Source: Hyperoodon ampullatus
Taxonomy: Eukaryota; Chordata; Mammalia; Artiodactyla; Ziphiidae
Direction: 5' to 3'
Assembly: GCA_949752795.1 (NCBI GenBank)
Contig: CATKHW010000561.1
Coordinates: forward strand, 1-64,000
DNA: 64,000 nt
The notes beneath the pieces were generated by a model, which was not told the DNA's origin, ran no database searches, and saw only the letters and a program-made list of their open reading frames with translations. Made by a program: the position numbers and the translations under genes. This document shows, piece by piece, positions 22,677 to 35,633 of the stretch. The first letter of the stretch is position 1, and every line of letters starts with the position of its first letter.

Positions 22677-24294
22677 AAACATATGTAAAGAATATACAGA
22701 AAGAATCAGGACAATGTTATAGCAGAGAATATATGAAATGCCAGTAAATTTGAACATTTCTGTAAAGGGGACCATTTCCTAGCTCCTAAAGTTGACCAAA
22801 ACTGACACAAGAGGAAATCATTGAAGGTCATCATGTCTGCCCTTGGCATTCTCGGAACGCCCTGGCCTCAGAATGCAGCATGGGTAGTCCATGGTAACCT
22901 GCGGAGAGGGGGTGGGGTTGAAAAAGGTTGGAACCCTGCTCTCACTGAGGGAGTGGGTGTGGCCATCTCTGCTGTGACTGAACAAAGGGCAGGGGAGCAG
23001 GGGGCACAGGGCAGGACCCTCAGAGCCCGGCAGGCACAGGGGTGTGTCACAAGCATTTGGCCCAGGCCAAAGGGCGCCTTCTTTGTCCGCACAGCTTCCC
23101 AAACACTCACCTTTCCACTCAGGCCGCCCTCTTTGTTGAAGTGTGTGTGGAACGTGTCCTCGCAGTACACCTCGCTGCACAGCTAACCATAGGACTGGGC
23201 ATCGTACCTTCCTGCCAGGTGACCGAAGTTCGCAGGCAGATGGGTCCCTGGGACCAACGCGGAGAGGCTCCTGCCCTGACCACAGGTCGACCACAGCCGC
23301 TGCCCCAGATCGGGGGCCGCAAAGCAGCCCTGTCTGAATCCCCTGCCTCTAGAGGGAGTATTGGACCAACAGTTCTAAAAAATGGGGTCCTTTCGGGCAA
23401 CTCATCGGAGGGACACAAATAATTCTTTGCCGACTTTCTCCTGAAGCTTATGAGCGTTCACACTTAAGCCTGTTACTATGTCAGCTGTTTTGCTAAACAT
23501 GAGCTCATGATCTAAATTTACACAATAATGAACAAATCAGCTACAAGTGGAGACAATCAGCGAAAACAATCAATATGAGAATTAGTTTCCCAAGGCCATC
23601 CATCAGATGTTGGAATAATCAGGTGCAAGGCAGAAAATATACATAAAACTGGAACTGAAACAAGCAACAAGGATGTTTTCAAAGACTGGTAGGATCTCTA
23701 AAACATTTGTAAAGTACATGTCATTGATAAAGCTAAATACCCAAGGTTGTGTAATACAACAGACTAATCATTGAGAAGAGTGAAATTATGCTGTTTTGAA
23801 AACTATGGCAGGTCAGATTTTCTGCCTAATGATATAAGAAGATTTCTCTCAAAAATACACATTATTTCAAAGACTTATTGGCTGTGAAATAAGTGAAGGG
23901 TATTTCAAATGGCTTGTCTGCAAAGAAAGGTGAGATGTAGGGAATCACAGAAAGTCGAGGGGAAAATATGTCAATATATACATTGCTATATGGTGAACTA
24001 AGCTTAGGCCAGCAACAATGGAGAGGACCTGACCCTTAGAAACTTACAAGTAAGCTGGAATCTTCAAAAGTTCAAATCTTTCTAAGTAAAAAGATTTATT
24101 TAAATGAATAACCAAGTGTTTTAATTGACATCAGATGATCAAAACAACAAACCCTGAGAACATAGAAAAAATATAAATAAAGATATGAGCAGAACTTAAT
24201 ACAACAGAAAACGTATAAAATTGAGGCGATTTAGTAATTCCAAAGAATATTCTTTGAAAAGATTTAAAAGACACACTTTGATTAAGGAAAACAT
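22677..24294 (+). repeat. Unit U15 (1,618 bp, K-type, U1 subtype)
   Basis: Matches U1 in length and in every subtype marker. I see three differences from U1, all in the retained intron: gaaccctgct near 22932, gcaggggagc near 22989, and gggggcacagg near 23001. THOP1 block at 22839-23270. Confidence 0.97.
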
Positions 24295-25913
24295 AAACAT
24301 ATGTAAAGAATATACAGAAAGAATCAGGACAATGTTATAGCAGAGAATATATGAAATGCCAGTAAATTTGAACATTTCTGTAAAGGGGACCATTTCCTAG
24401 CTCCTAAAGTTGACCAAAACTGACACAAGAGGAAATCATTGAAGGTCATCATGTCTGCCCTTGGCATTCTCGGAACGCCCTGGCCTCAGAATGCAGCATC
24501 GGTATTCCATGGTAACCTGCGGAGAGGGGGTGGGGCTGAAGGAGGTTGGAACACTGCCCTCACTGAGGGAGTGGGTGTGGCCATCTCTGCTGTGACTGAA
24601 CAAAGGGCAGTGGAGCAGGGGGCCCAGGGCAGGGCCCTCAGAGCCCGGCAGGCGCAGGGGTGTGTCACAAGTATTTGGCCCAGGCCAAACGGCGCCTTCT
24701 TTGTCTGCACAGCTTCCCAAACACTCACCTTTCCACTCAGGCCGCCCTCTTTGTTGAAGTGTGTGTGGAAGGTGTCCTCGCAGTACACCTCGCTGCACAG
24801 CTAATCATAGGACTGGGCATCGTACCTTCCTGCCTGGTGACCGAAGTTCGCAGGCAGATGGGTCCCTGTGACCAACGCGGAGAGGCTCCTGCCCTGACCA
24901 CAGGTCGACCACAGCCGCTGCCCCAGATCGGGGGTTGCAAAGCAGCCCTGTCTGAATCCCCTGCCTCTAGAGGGAGTATTGGACCAACAGTTCTAAAAAA
25001 TGGGGTCCTTTCGGGCAACTCATCGGAGGGACACAAATAATTCTTTGCCGACTTTCTCCTGAAGCTTATGAGCGTTCACACTTAAGCCTGTTACAATGTC
25101 AGCTGTTTTGCTAAACATGAGCTCATGATCTAAATTTACACAATAATGAACAAATCAACTACAAGTGGAGACAATCAGCGAAAACAATCAATATGAGAAT
25201 TAGTTTCCCAAGGCCATCCATCAGATGTTGGAATAATCAGGTGCAAGGCAGAAAATATACATAAAACTGGAACTGAAACAAGCAACAAGGATGTTTTCAA
25301 AGACTGGTAGGATCTCTAAAACATTTGTAAAGTACATGTCATTGATAAAGCTAAATACCCAAGTTTGTGTAATACAACAGACTAATCATTGAGAAGAGTG
25401 AAATTATGCTGTTTTGAAAACTATGGCAGGTCAGATTTTCTGCCTAATGATATAAGAAGATTTCTCTCAAAAATACACATTATTTCAAAGACTTATTGGC
25501 TGTGAAATAAGTGAAGGGTATTTCAAATGGCTTGTCTGCAAAGAAAGGTGAGATGTAGGGAATCACAGAAAGTCGAGGGGAAAATATGTCAATATATACA
25601 TTGCTATATGGTGAACTAAGCTTAGGCCAGCAACAATGGAGAGGACCTGACCCTTAGAAACTTACAAGTAAGCTGGAATCTTCAAAAGTTCAAATCTTTC
25701 TAAGTAAAAAGATTTATTAAAATGAATAACCAAGTGTTTTAATTGACATCAGATGATCAAAACAACAAACCCTGAGAACATAGAAAAAAATATAAATAAA
25801 GATATGAGCAGAACTTAATACAACAGAAAACGTATAAAATTGAGGCGATTTAGTAAGTCCAAAGAATATTCTTTGAAAAGATTTAAAAGACACACTTTGA
25901 TTAAGGAAAACAT
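24295..25913 (+). repeat. Unit U16 (1,619 bp, K-type, chimeric)
   Basis: First half is U2-like (catcggtattcc, gcagtggagc), second half is U1-like (agttctaaaa, tcctttcggg, acaaataattc). Private changes include agtatttggc, ccaaacggc and ctaatcatag. One extra A in the A run near 25790. THOP1 block at 24457-24888. Confidence 0.97.
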
Positions 25914-27533
25914 AAACATATGTAAAGAATATACAGAAAGAATCAGGACAATGTTATAGCAGAGAATATATGAAATGCCAGTAAATTTGAACATTTCTGT
26001 AAAGGGGACCATTTCCTAGCTCCTAAAGTTGACCAAAACTGACACAAGAGGAAATCATTGAAGGTCATCATGTCTGCCCTTGGCATTCTCGGAACGCCCT
26101 GGCCTCAGAATGCAGCATCGGTATTCCATGGTAACCTGCGGAGAGGGGGTGGGGCTGAAGGAGGTTGGAACACTGCCCTCACTGAGGGAGTGGGTGTGGC
26201 CATCTCTGCTGTGACTGAACAAAGGGCAGTGGAGCAGGGGGCCCAGGGCAGGGCCCTCAGAGCCCGGCAGGCGCAGGGGTGTGTCACAAGCATTTGGCCC
26301 AGGCCAAAGGGCGCCTTCTTTGTCTGCACAGCTTCCCAAACACTCACCTTTCCACTCAGGCCGCCCTCTTTGTTGAAGTGTGTGTGGAACGTGTCCTCGC
26401 AGTACACCTCGCTGCACAGCTAACCATAGGACTGGGCATCGTACCTTCCTGCCAGGTGACCGAAGTTCGCAGGCAGATGGGTCCCTGGGACCAACGCGGA
26501 GAGGCTCCTGCCCTGACCACTGGTCGACCACAGCCGCTGCCCCAGATCGGGGGTTGCAAAGCAGCCCTGTCTGAATCCCCTGCCTCTAGAGTGAGTATTG
26601 GACCAACACTTCTAAAAAATGGGGTCCTTGCGGGCAACTCATTGGAGCGACACCAATAAATCTTTGCCGACTTTCTCCTGAAGCTTACGAGCGTTCACAC
26701 TTAAGCCTTTTACAATGTCAGCTGTTTAGCTAAACATGAGCTCATGATCTAAATTTACACAATAATGAAGAAATCAGCTACAAGGGGAGACAATCAGCAA
26801 AAACAATCAATATGAGAATTAGTTTCCCAAGGCCACCCATCAGATGTTGGAATAATCAGGTGCAAGGCAGAAAATATACATAAAACTGGAACTGGAACAA
26901 GGAACAAGGATGTTTTCAAAGACTGGTAGGATCTCTAAAACATTTGTAAAGTACATGTCATTGATAAAGCTAAATACTCAAAGGTTGTGTAATACAACAG
27001 ATTAATCATTGAGAAGAGTGAAATTATGCTGTTTTGAAAACTATGGCAGGTCAGATTTTCTGCCTAATGATATAAGAAGATTTCTCTCAAAAATACACAT
27101 TATTTCAAAGACTTATTGGCTGTGAAATAAGTGAAGGGTATTTCAAATGGCTTGTCTGCAAAGAAAGGTGAGATGTAGGGAATCACAGAAAGTCGAGGGG
27201 AAAATATGTCAATATATACATTGCTATATGGTGAACTAAGCCTTAGGCCAGCAACAATGGAGAGGACCTGACCCTTAGAAACTTACAAGTAAGCTGGAAT
27301 CTTCAAAAGTTCAAATCTTTATAAGGAAAAATATTTATTAAAATGAATAACCAAGTGTTTTAATTGACATCAGATGATCAAAACAACAAACCCTGAGAAC
27401 ATAGATAAAATATAAATAAAGATATGAGCAAAACTTAATACAACAGAAAACGTATAAAATTGAGGTGATTTAGTAAGTCCAAAGAATATTCTTTGAAAAG
27501 ATTTAAAAGACACACTTTGATTAAGGAAAACAA
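25914..27533 (+). repeat. Unit U17 (1,620 bp, K-type)
   Basis: First half as U2. Private agtgagtatt near 26589 and acaccaataaatc near 26650. First unit whose tail carries the cassette ataaggaaaaatattt / acatagataaaat. THOP1 block at 26076-26507. Confidence 0.97.
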
Positions 27534-29153
27534 AAACATAAGTAAAGAATATACAGAAAGAATCAGGACAATTTTATAGCAGAGAATATATGAAATGCCA
27601 GTAAATTTGAACATTTCTGTAAAGGGGACCATTTCCTAGCTCCTAAAGTTGACCAAAACTGACACAAGAGGAAATCATTGAAGGTCATCATGTCTGCCCT
27701 TGGCATTCTCGGAACGCCCTGGCCTCAGAATGCAGCATCGGTAGTCCATGGTAACCTGCGGAGAGGGGGTGGGGCTGAAGGAGGTTGGAACACTGCCCTC
27801 ACTGAGGGAGTGGCTGTGGCCATCTCTGCTGTGACTGAACAAAGGGCAGTGGAGCAGGGGGCCCAGGGCAGGGCCCTCAGAGCCCGGCAGGCACAGGGGT
27901 GTGTCACAAGCATTTGGCCCAGGCCAAAGGGCGCCTTCTTTGTCTGCACAGCTTCCCAAACACTCACCTTTCCACTCAGGCCGCCCTCTTTGTTGAAGTG
28001 TGTGTGGAACGTGTCCTCGCAGTACACCTCGCTGCACAGCTAACCATAGGACTGGGCATCGTACCTTCCTGCCAGGTGACCGAAGTTCGCAGGCAGATGG
28101 GTCCCTGGGACCAACGCGGAGAGGCTCCTGCCCTGACCACTGGTCGACCACAGCCGCTGCCCCAGATCGGGGGTTGCAAAGCAGCCCTGTCTGAATCCCC
28201 TGCCTCTAGAGGGAGTATTGGACCAACACTTCTAAAAAATGGGGTCCTTGCGGGCAACTCATTGGAGCGACACAAATAAATCTTTGCCGACTTTCTCCTG
28301 AAGCTTACGAGCGTTCACACTTAAGCCTTTTACAATGTCAGCTGTTTAGCTAAACATGAGCTCATGATCTAAATTTACACAATAATGAAGAAATCAGCTA
28401 CAAGGGGAGACAATCAGCAAAAACAATCAATATGAGAATTAGTTTCCCAAGGCCACCCATCAGATGTTGGAATAATCAGGTGCAAGGCAGAAAATATACA
28501 TAAAACTGGAACTGGAACAAGGAACAAGGATGTTTTCAAAGACTGGTAGGATCTCTAAAACATTTGTAAAGTACATGTCATTGATAAAGCTAAATACTCA
28601 AAGGTTGTGTAATACAACAGATTAATCATTGAGAAGAGTGAAATTATGCTGTTTTGAAAACTATGGCAGGTCAGATTTTCTGCCTAATGATATAAGAAGA
28701 TTTCTCTCAAAAATACACATTATTTCAAAGACTTATTGGCTGTGAAATAAGTGAAGGGTATTTCAAATGGCTTGTCTGCAAAGAAAGGTGAGATGTAGGG
28801 AATCACAGAAAGTCGAGGGGAAAATATGTCAATATATACATTGCTATATGTTGAACTAAGCCTTAGGCCAGCAACAATGGAGAGGACCTGACCCTTAGAA
28901 ACTTACAAGTAAGCTGGAATCTTCAAAAGTTCAAATCTTTATAAGGAAAAATATTTATTAAAATGAATAACCAAGTGTTTTAATTGACATCAGATGATCA
29001 AAACAACAAACCCTGAGAACATAGATAAAATATAAATAAAGATATGAGCAGAACTTAATACAACAGAAAACGTATAAAATTGAGGTGATTTAGTAAGTCC
29101 AAAGAATATTCTTTGAAAAGATTTAAAAGACACACTTTGATGAAGGAAAACAA
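27534..29153 (+). repeat. Unit U18 (1,620 bp, K-type)
   Basis: Starts with the cassette end (aaaaacataagtaaag) and repeats the cassette in its own tail. Private gagtggctgtgg near 27809 and tatgttgaac near 28848. THOP1 block at 27696-28127. Confidence 0.97.
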
Positions 29154-30773
29154 AAACATAAGTAAAGAATATACAGAAAGAATCAGGACAATGTTATAGC
29201 AGAGAATATATGAAATGCCAGTAAATTTGAACATTTCTGTAAAGGGGACCATTTCCTAGCTCCTAAAGTTGACCAAAACTGACACAAGAGGAAAACATTG
29301 AAGGTCATCATGTCTGCCCTTGGCATTCTCGGAACGCCCTGGCCTCAGAATGCAGCATCGGTATTCCATGGTAACCTGCGGAGAGGGGGTGGGGCTGAAG
29401 GAGGTTGGAACACTGCCCTCACTGAGGGAGTGGGTGTGGCCATCTCTGCTGTGACTGAACAAAGGGCAGGGGAGCAGGGGGCCCAGGGCAGGGCCCTCAG
29501 AGGCCGGCAGGCCCAGGGGTGTGTCACAAGCATTTGGCCAGGGCCAAAGGGCGCCTTCTTTGTCCGCACAGCTTCCCAAACACTCACCTTTCCACTCAGG
29601 CCGCCCTCTTTGTTGAAGTGTGTGTGGAACGTGTCCTCGCAGTACACCTCGCTGCACAGCTAACCATAGGACTGGGCATCGTCCCTTCCTGCCAGGTGAC
29701 CGAAGTTCGCAGGCAGATGGGTCACTGGGACCAACGCGGAGAGGCTCCTGCCCTGACCACAGGTCGACCACAGCCGCTGCCCCAGATCGGGGGTTGCAAA
29801 GCAGCCCTGTCTGAATCCCCTGCCTCTAGAGGGAGTATTGGACCAACACTTCTAAAAAATGGGGTCCTTGCGGGCAACTCATCGGAGGGACACAAAAAAA
29901 TCTTTGCCGACTTTCTCCTGAAGCTTACGAGCGTTCACACTTAAGCCTTTTACAATGTCAGCTGTTTAGCTAAACATGAGCTCATGATCTAAATTTACAC
30001 AATAATGAAGAAATCAGCTACAAGGGGAGACAATCAGCAAAAACAATCAATATGAGAATTAGTTTCCCAAGGCCACCCATCAGATGTTGGAATAATCAGG
30101 TGCAAGGCAGAAAATATACATAAAACTGGAACTGGAACAAGGAACAAGGATGTTTTCAAAGACTGGTAGGATCTCTAAAACATTTGTAAAGTACATGTCA
30201 TTGATAAAGCTAAATACTCAAAGGTTGTGTAATACAACAGATTAATCATTGAGAAGAGTGAAATTATGCTGTTTTGAAAACTATGGCAGGTCAGATTTTC
30301 TGCCTAATGATATAAGAAGATTTCTCTCAAAAATACACATTATTTCAAAGACTTATTGGCTGTGAAATAAGTGAAGGGTATTTCAAATGGCTTGTCTGCA
30401 AAGAAAGGTGAGATGTAGGGAATCACAGAAAGTCGAGGGGAAAATATGTCAATATATACATTGCTATATGGTGAACTAAGCCTTAGGCCAGCAACAATGG
30501 AGAGGACCTGACCCTTAGAAACTTACAAGTAAGCTGGAATCTTCAAAAGTTCAAATCTTTATAAGTAAAAAGATTTATTAAAATGAATAACCAAGTGTTT
30601 TAATTGACATCAGATGATCAAAACAACAAACCCTGAGAACATAGAAAAAATATAAATAAAGATATGAGCAGAACTTAATACAACAGAAAACGTATAAAAT
30701 TGAGGTGATTTAGTAAGTCCAAAGAATATTCTTTGAAAAGATTTAAAAGACACACTTTGATTAAGGAAAACAT
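29154..30773 (+). repeat. Unit U19 (1,620 bp, K-type, A subtype)
   Basis: Marks of subtype A: agaggccggcaggccc and ttggccagggcc. A at 29295 (gaaaacattg) abolishes the minus-strand stop that ends the final exon remnant elsewhere. THOP1 block at 29316-29747. Confidence 0.97.
29256..29747 (-). pseudogene. THOP1P-like: THOP1 pseudogene fragment with extended terminal frame (U19)
   Basis: In U19 the TGA that ends the final exon remnant is changed by T to A at 29295, so the frame running through VTMDYRCCILRPG continues 13 codons into the antisense of the L1 piece and ends at 29256. The extra residues bear no likeness to the THOP1 C-terminus. The Tyr612-equivalent TAG (29660-29662) is present. Confidence 0.7.
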
Positions 30774-32393
30774 AAACATATGTAAAGAATATACAGAAAG
30801 AATCAGGACAATGTTATAGCAGAGAATATATGAAATGCCAGTAAATTTGAACATTTCTGTAAAGGGGACCATTTCCTAGCTCCTAAAGTTGACCAAAACT
30901 GACACAAGAGGAAATCATTGAAGGTCATCATGTCTGCCCTTGGCATTCTTGGAACGCCCTGGCCTCAGAATGCAGCATGGGTAGTCCATGGTAACCTGCG
31001 GAGAGGGGGTGGGGCTGAAGGAGGTTGGAACACTGCCCTCACTGAGGGAGTGGGTGTGGCCATCTCTGCTGTGACTGAACAAAGGGCAGGGGAGCAGGGG
31101 GCCCAGGGCAGGGCCCTCAGAGCCCGGCAGGACCAGGGGAGTGTCACAAGCATTTGGCCCAGGCCAAAGGGCGCCTTCTTTGTCTGCACAGCTTCCCAAA
31201 CACTCACATTTCCACTCAGGCCGCCCTCTTTGTTGAAGTGTGTGTGGAACGTGTCCTCGCAGTACACCTCGCTGCACAGCTAACCATAGGACTGGGCATC
31301 GTACCTTCCTGCCAGGTGACCGAAGTTCGCAGGCAGATGGGTCCCTGGGACCAACGCGGAGAGGCTCCTGCCCTGACCACAGGTCGACCACAGCCGCTGC
31401 CCCAGATCGGGGGTTGCAAAGCAGCCCTGTCTGAATCCCCTGCCTCTAGAGGGAGTATTGGACCAACACTTCTAAAAAATGGGGTCCTTGCGGGCAACTC
31501 ATCGGAGGGACACAAAAAAATCTTTGCCGACTTTCTCCTGAAGCTTACGAGCGTTCACACTTAAGCCTTTTACAATGTCAGCTGTTTAGCTAAACATGAG
31601 CTCATGATCTAAATTTACACAATAATGAAGAAATCAGCTACAAGGGGAGACAATCAGCAAAAACAATCAATATGAGAATTAGTTTCCCAAGGCCACCCAT
31701 CAGATGTTGGAATAATCAGGTGCAAGGCAGAATATATACATAAAACTGGAACTGGAACAAGGAACAAGGATGTTTTCAAAGACTGGTAGGATCTCTAAAA
31801 CATTTGTAAAGTACATGTCATTGATAAAGCTAAATACTCAAAGGTTGTGTAATACAACAGATTAATCATTGAGAAGAGTGAAATTATGCTGTTTTGAAAA
31901 CTATGGCAGGTCAGATTTTCTGCCTAATGATATAAGAAGATTTCTCTCAAAAATACACATTATTTCAAAGACTTATTGGCTGTGAAATAAGTGAAGGGTA
32001 TTTCAAATGGCTTGTCTGCAAAGAAAGGTGAGATGTAGGGAATCACAGAAAGTCGAGGGGAAAATATGTCAATATATACATTGCTATATGGTGAACTAAG
32101 CCTTAGGCCAGCAACAATGGAGAGGACCTGACCCTTAGAAACTTACAAGTAAGCTGGAATCTTCAAAAGTTCAAATCTTTCTAAGTAAAAAGATTTATTA
32201 AAATGAATAACCAAGTGTTTTAATTGACGTCAGATGATCAAAACAACAAACCCTGAGAACATAGAAAAAATATAAATAAAGATATGAGCAGAACTTAATA
32301 CAACAGAAAACGTATAAAATTGAGGTGATTTAGTAAGTCCAAAGAATATTCTTTGAAAAGATTTAAAAGACACACTTTGATTAAGGAAAACAT
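30774..32393 (+). repeat. Unit U20 (1,620 bp, N-type)
   Basis: N-type intron combined with the U1-type catgggtagtcc and gggtccctgg, so it is mosaic. Private attgacgtcag near 32225. THOP1 block at 30936-31367. Confidence 0.97.
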
Positions 32394-34013
32394 AAACATA
32401 TGTAAAGAATATACAGAAAGAATCAGGACAATGTTATAGCAGAGAATATATGAAATGCCAGTAAATTTGAACATTTCTGTAAAGGGGACCATTTCCTAGC
32501 TCCTAAAGTTGACCAAAACTGACACAAGAGGAAATCATTGAAGGTCATCATGTCTGCCCTTGGCATTCTCGGAACGCCCTGGCCTCAGAATGCAGCATCG
32601 GTAGTCCATGGTAACCTGCGGAGAGGGGGTGGGGCTGAAGGAGGTTGGAACACTGCCCTCACTGAGGGAGTGGGTGTGGCCATCTCTGCTGTGACTGAAC
32701 AAAGGGCAGGGGAGCAGGGGGCCCAGGGCAGGGCCCTCAGAGCCCGGCAGGCGCAGGGGTGTGTCACAAGCATTTGGCCCAGGCCAAAGGGCGCCTTCTT
32801 TGTCTGCACAGCTTCCCAAACACTCACCTTTCCACTCAGGCCGCCCTCTTTGTTGAAGTGTGTGTGGAAGGTGTCCTCGCAGTACACCTCGCTGCACAGC
32901 TAACCATAGGACTGTGCATCGTACATTCCTGCCAGGTGACCGAAGTTCGCAGGCAGATGGGTCCCTGGGACCAACGCGGAGAGGCTCCTGCCCTGACCAC
33001 TGGTCGACCACAGCCGCAGCCCCAGATCGGGGTTTGCAAAGCAGCCCTGTCTGAATCCCCTGCCTCTAGAGGGAGTATTGGACCAACACTTCTAAAAAAT
33101 GGGGTCCTTGCGGGCAACTCATTGGAGCGACACAAAAAAATCTTTGCCGACTTTCTCCTGAAGCTTACGAGCGTTCACACTTAAGCCTTTTACAATGTCA
33201 GCTGTTTAGCTAAACATGAGCTCATGATCTAAATTTACACAATAATGAAGAAATCAGCTACAAGGGGAGACAATCAGCAAAAACAATCAATATGAGAATT
33301 AGTTTCCCAAGGCCACCCATCAGATGTTGGAATAATCAGGTGCAAGGCAGAAAATATACATAAAACTGGAACTGGAACAAGGAACAAGGATGTTTTCAAA
33401 GACTGGTAGGATCTCTAAAACATTTGTAAAGTACATGTCATTGATAAAGCTAAATACTCAAAGGTTGTGTAATACAACAGATTAATCATTGAGAAGAGTG
33501 AAATTATGCTGTTTTGAAAACTATGGCAGGTCAGATTTTCTGCCTAATGATATAAGAAGATTTCTCTCAAAAATACACATTATTTCAAAGACTTATTGGC
33601 TGTGAAATAAGTGAAGGGTATTTCAAATGGCTTGTCTGCAAAGAAAGGTGAGATGTAGGGAATCACAGAAAGTCGAGGGGAAAATATGTCAATATATACA
33701 TTGCTATATGGTGAACTAAGCCTTAGGCCAGCAACAATGGAGAGGACCTGACCCTTAGAAACTTACAAGTAAGCTGGAATCTTCAAAAGTTCAAATCTTT
33801 ATAAGTAAAAAGATTTATTAAAATGAATAACCAAGTGTTTTAATTGACATCAGATGATCAAAACAACAAACCCTGAGAACATAGAAAAAATATAAATAAA
33901 GATATGAGCAGAACTGAATACAACAGAAAACGTATAAAATTGAGGTGATTTAGTAAGTCCAAAGAATATTCTTTGAAAAGATTTAAAAGACACACTTTGA
34001 TTAAGGAAAACAT
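32394..34013 (+). repeat. Unit U21 (1,620 bp, K-type; trimer position 1)
   Basis: Marks shared with U24: actgtgcatcgtacattcc, gtgtggaaggtg, and gaactgaata in the tail. Private cgcagccccag near 33016 and ggggtttgc near 33029. THOP1 block at 32556-32987. Confidence 0.97.
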
Positions 34014-35633
34014 AAACATATGTAAAGAATATACAGAAAGAATCAGGACAATGTTATAGCAGAGAATATATGAAATGCCAGTAAATTTGAACATTTCTGT
34101 AAAGGGGACCATTTCCTAGCTCCTAAAGTTGACCAAAACTGACACAAGAGGAAATCATTGAAGGTCATCATGTCTGCCCTTGGCATTCTTGGAACGCCCT
34201 GGCCTCAGAATGCAGCATCGGTAGTCCATGGTAACCTGCGGAGAGGGGGCGGGGCTGAAGGAGGTTGGAACACTGCCCTCACTGAGGGAGTGGGTGTGGC
34301 CATCTCTGCTGTGACTGAACAAAGGGCAGTGGAGCAGGGGGCCCAGGGCAGGGCCCTCAGAGCCCGGCAGGCGCAGGGGTGTGTCACAAGCATTTGGCCC
34401 AGGCCAAAGGGCGCCTTCTTTGTCTGCACAGCTTCCCAAACACTCACCTTTCCACTCAGGCCGCCCTCTTTGTTGAAGTGTGTGTGGAAGGTGTCCTCGC
34501 AGTACACCTCGCTGCACAGCTAACCATAGGACTGGGCATCGTACCTTCCTGCCAGGTGACCGAAGTTCGCAGGCAGATGGGTCCCTGGGACCAACGCGGA
34601 GAGGCTCCTGCCCTGACCACTGGTCGACCACAGCCGCTGCCCCAGATCGGGGGTTGCAAAGCAGCCCTGTCTGAATCCCCTGCCTCTAGAGGGAGTATTG
34701 GACCAACACTTCTAAAAAATGGGGTCCTTGCGGGCAACTCATTGGAGCGACACAAAAAAATCTTTGCCGACTTTCTCCTGAAGCTTACGAGCGTTCACAG
34801 TTAAGCCTTTTACAATGTCAGCTGTTTAGCTAAACATGAGCTCATGATCTAAATTTACACAATAATGAAGAAATCAGCTACAAGGGGAGACAATCAGCAA
34901 AAACAATCAATATGAGAATTAGTTTCCCAAGGCCACCCATCAGATGTTGGAATAATCAGGTGCAAGGCAGAAAATATACATAAAACTGGAACTGGAACAA
35001 GGAACAAGGATGTTTTCAAAGACTGGTAGGATCTCTAAAACATTTGTAAAGTACATGTCATTGATAAAGCTAAATACTCAAAGGTGGTGTAATACAACAG
35101 ATTAATCATTGAGAAGAGTGAAATTATGCTGTTTTGAAAACTATGGCAGGTCAGATTTTCTGCCTAATGATATAAGAAGATTTCTCTCAAAAATACACAT
35201 TATTTCAAAGACTTATTGGCTGTGAAATAAGTGAAGGGTATTTCAAATGGCTTGTCTGCAAAGAAAGGTGAGATGTAGGGAATCACAGAAAGTCGAGGGG
35301 AAAATATGTCAATATATACATTGCTATATGGTGAACTAAGCCTTAGGCCAGCAACAATGGAGAGGACCTGACCCTTAGAAACTTACAAGTAAGCTGGAAT
35401 CTTCAAAAGTTCAAATCTTTATAAGGAAAAATATTTATTAAAATGAATAACCAAGTGTTTTAATTGACATCAGATGATCAAAACAACAAACCCTGAGAAC
35501 ATAGATAAAATATAAATAAAGATATGAGCAGAACTTAATACAACAGAGAACGTATAAAATTGAGGTGATTTAGTAAGTCCAAAGAATATTCTTTGAAAAG
35601 ATTTAAAAGACACACTTTGATTAAGGAAAACAA
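34014..35633 (+). repeat. Unit U22 (1,620 bp, K-type; trimer position 2)
   Basis: Marks shared with U25: gggggcggggc, gcagtggagc, cacagttaag, aaggtggtgtaat, the tail cassette and cagagaacg. THOP1 block at 34176-34607. Confidence 0.97.
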
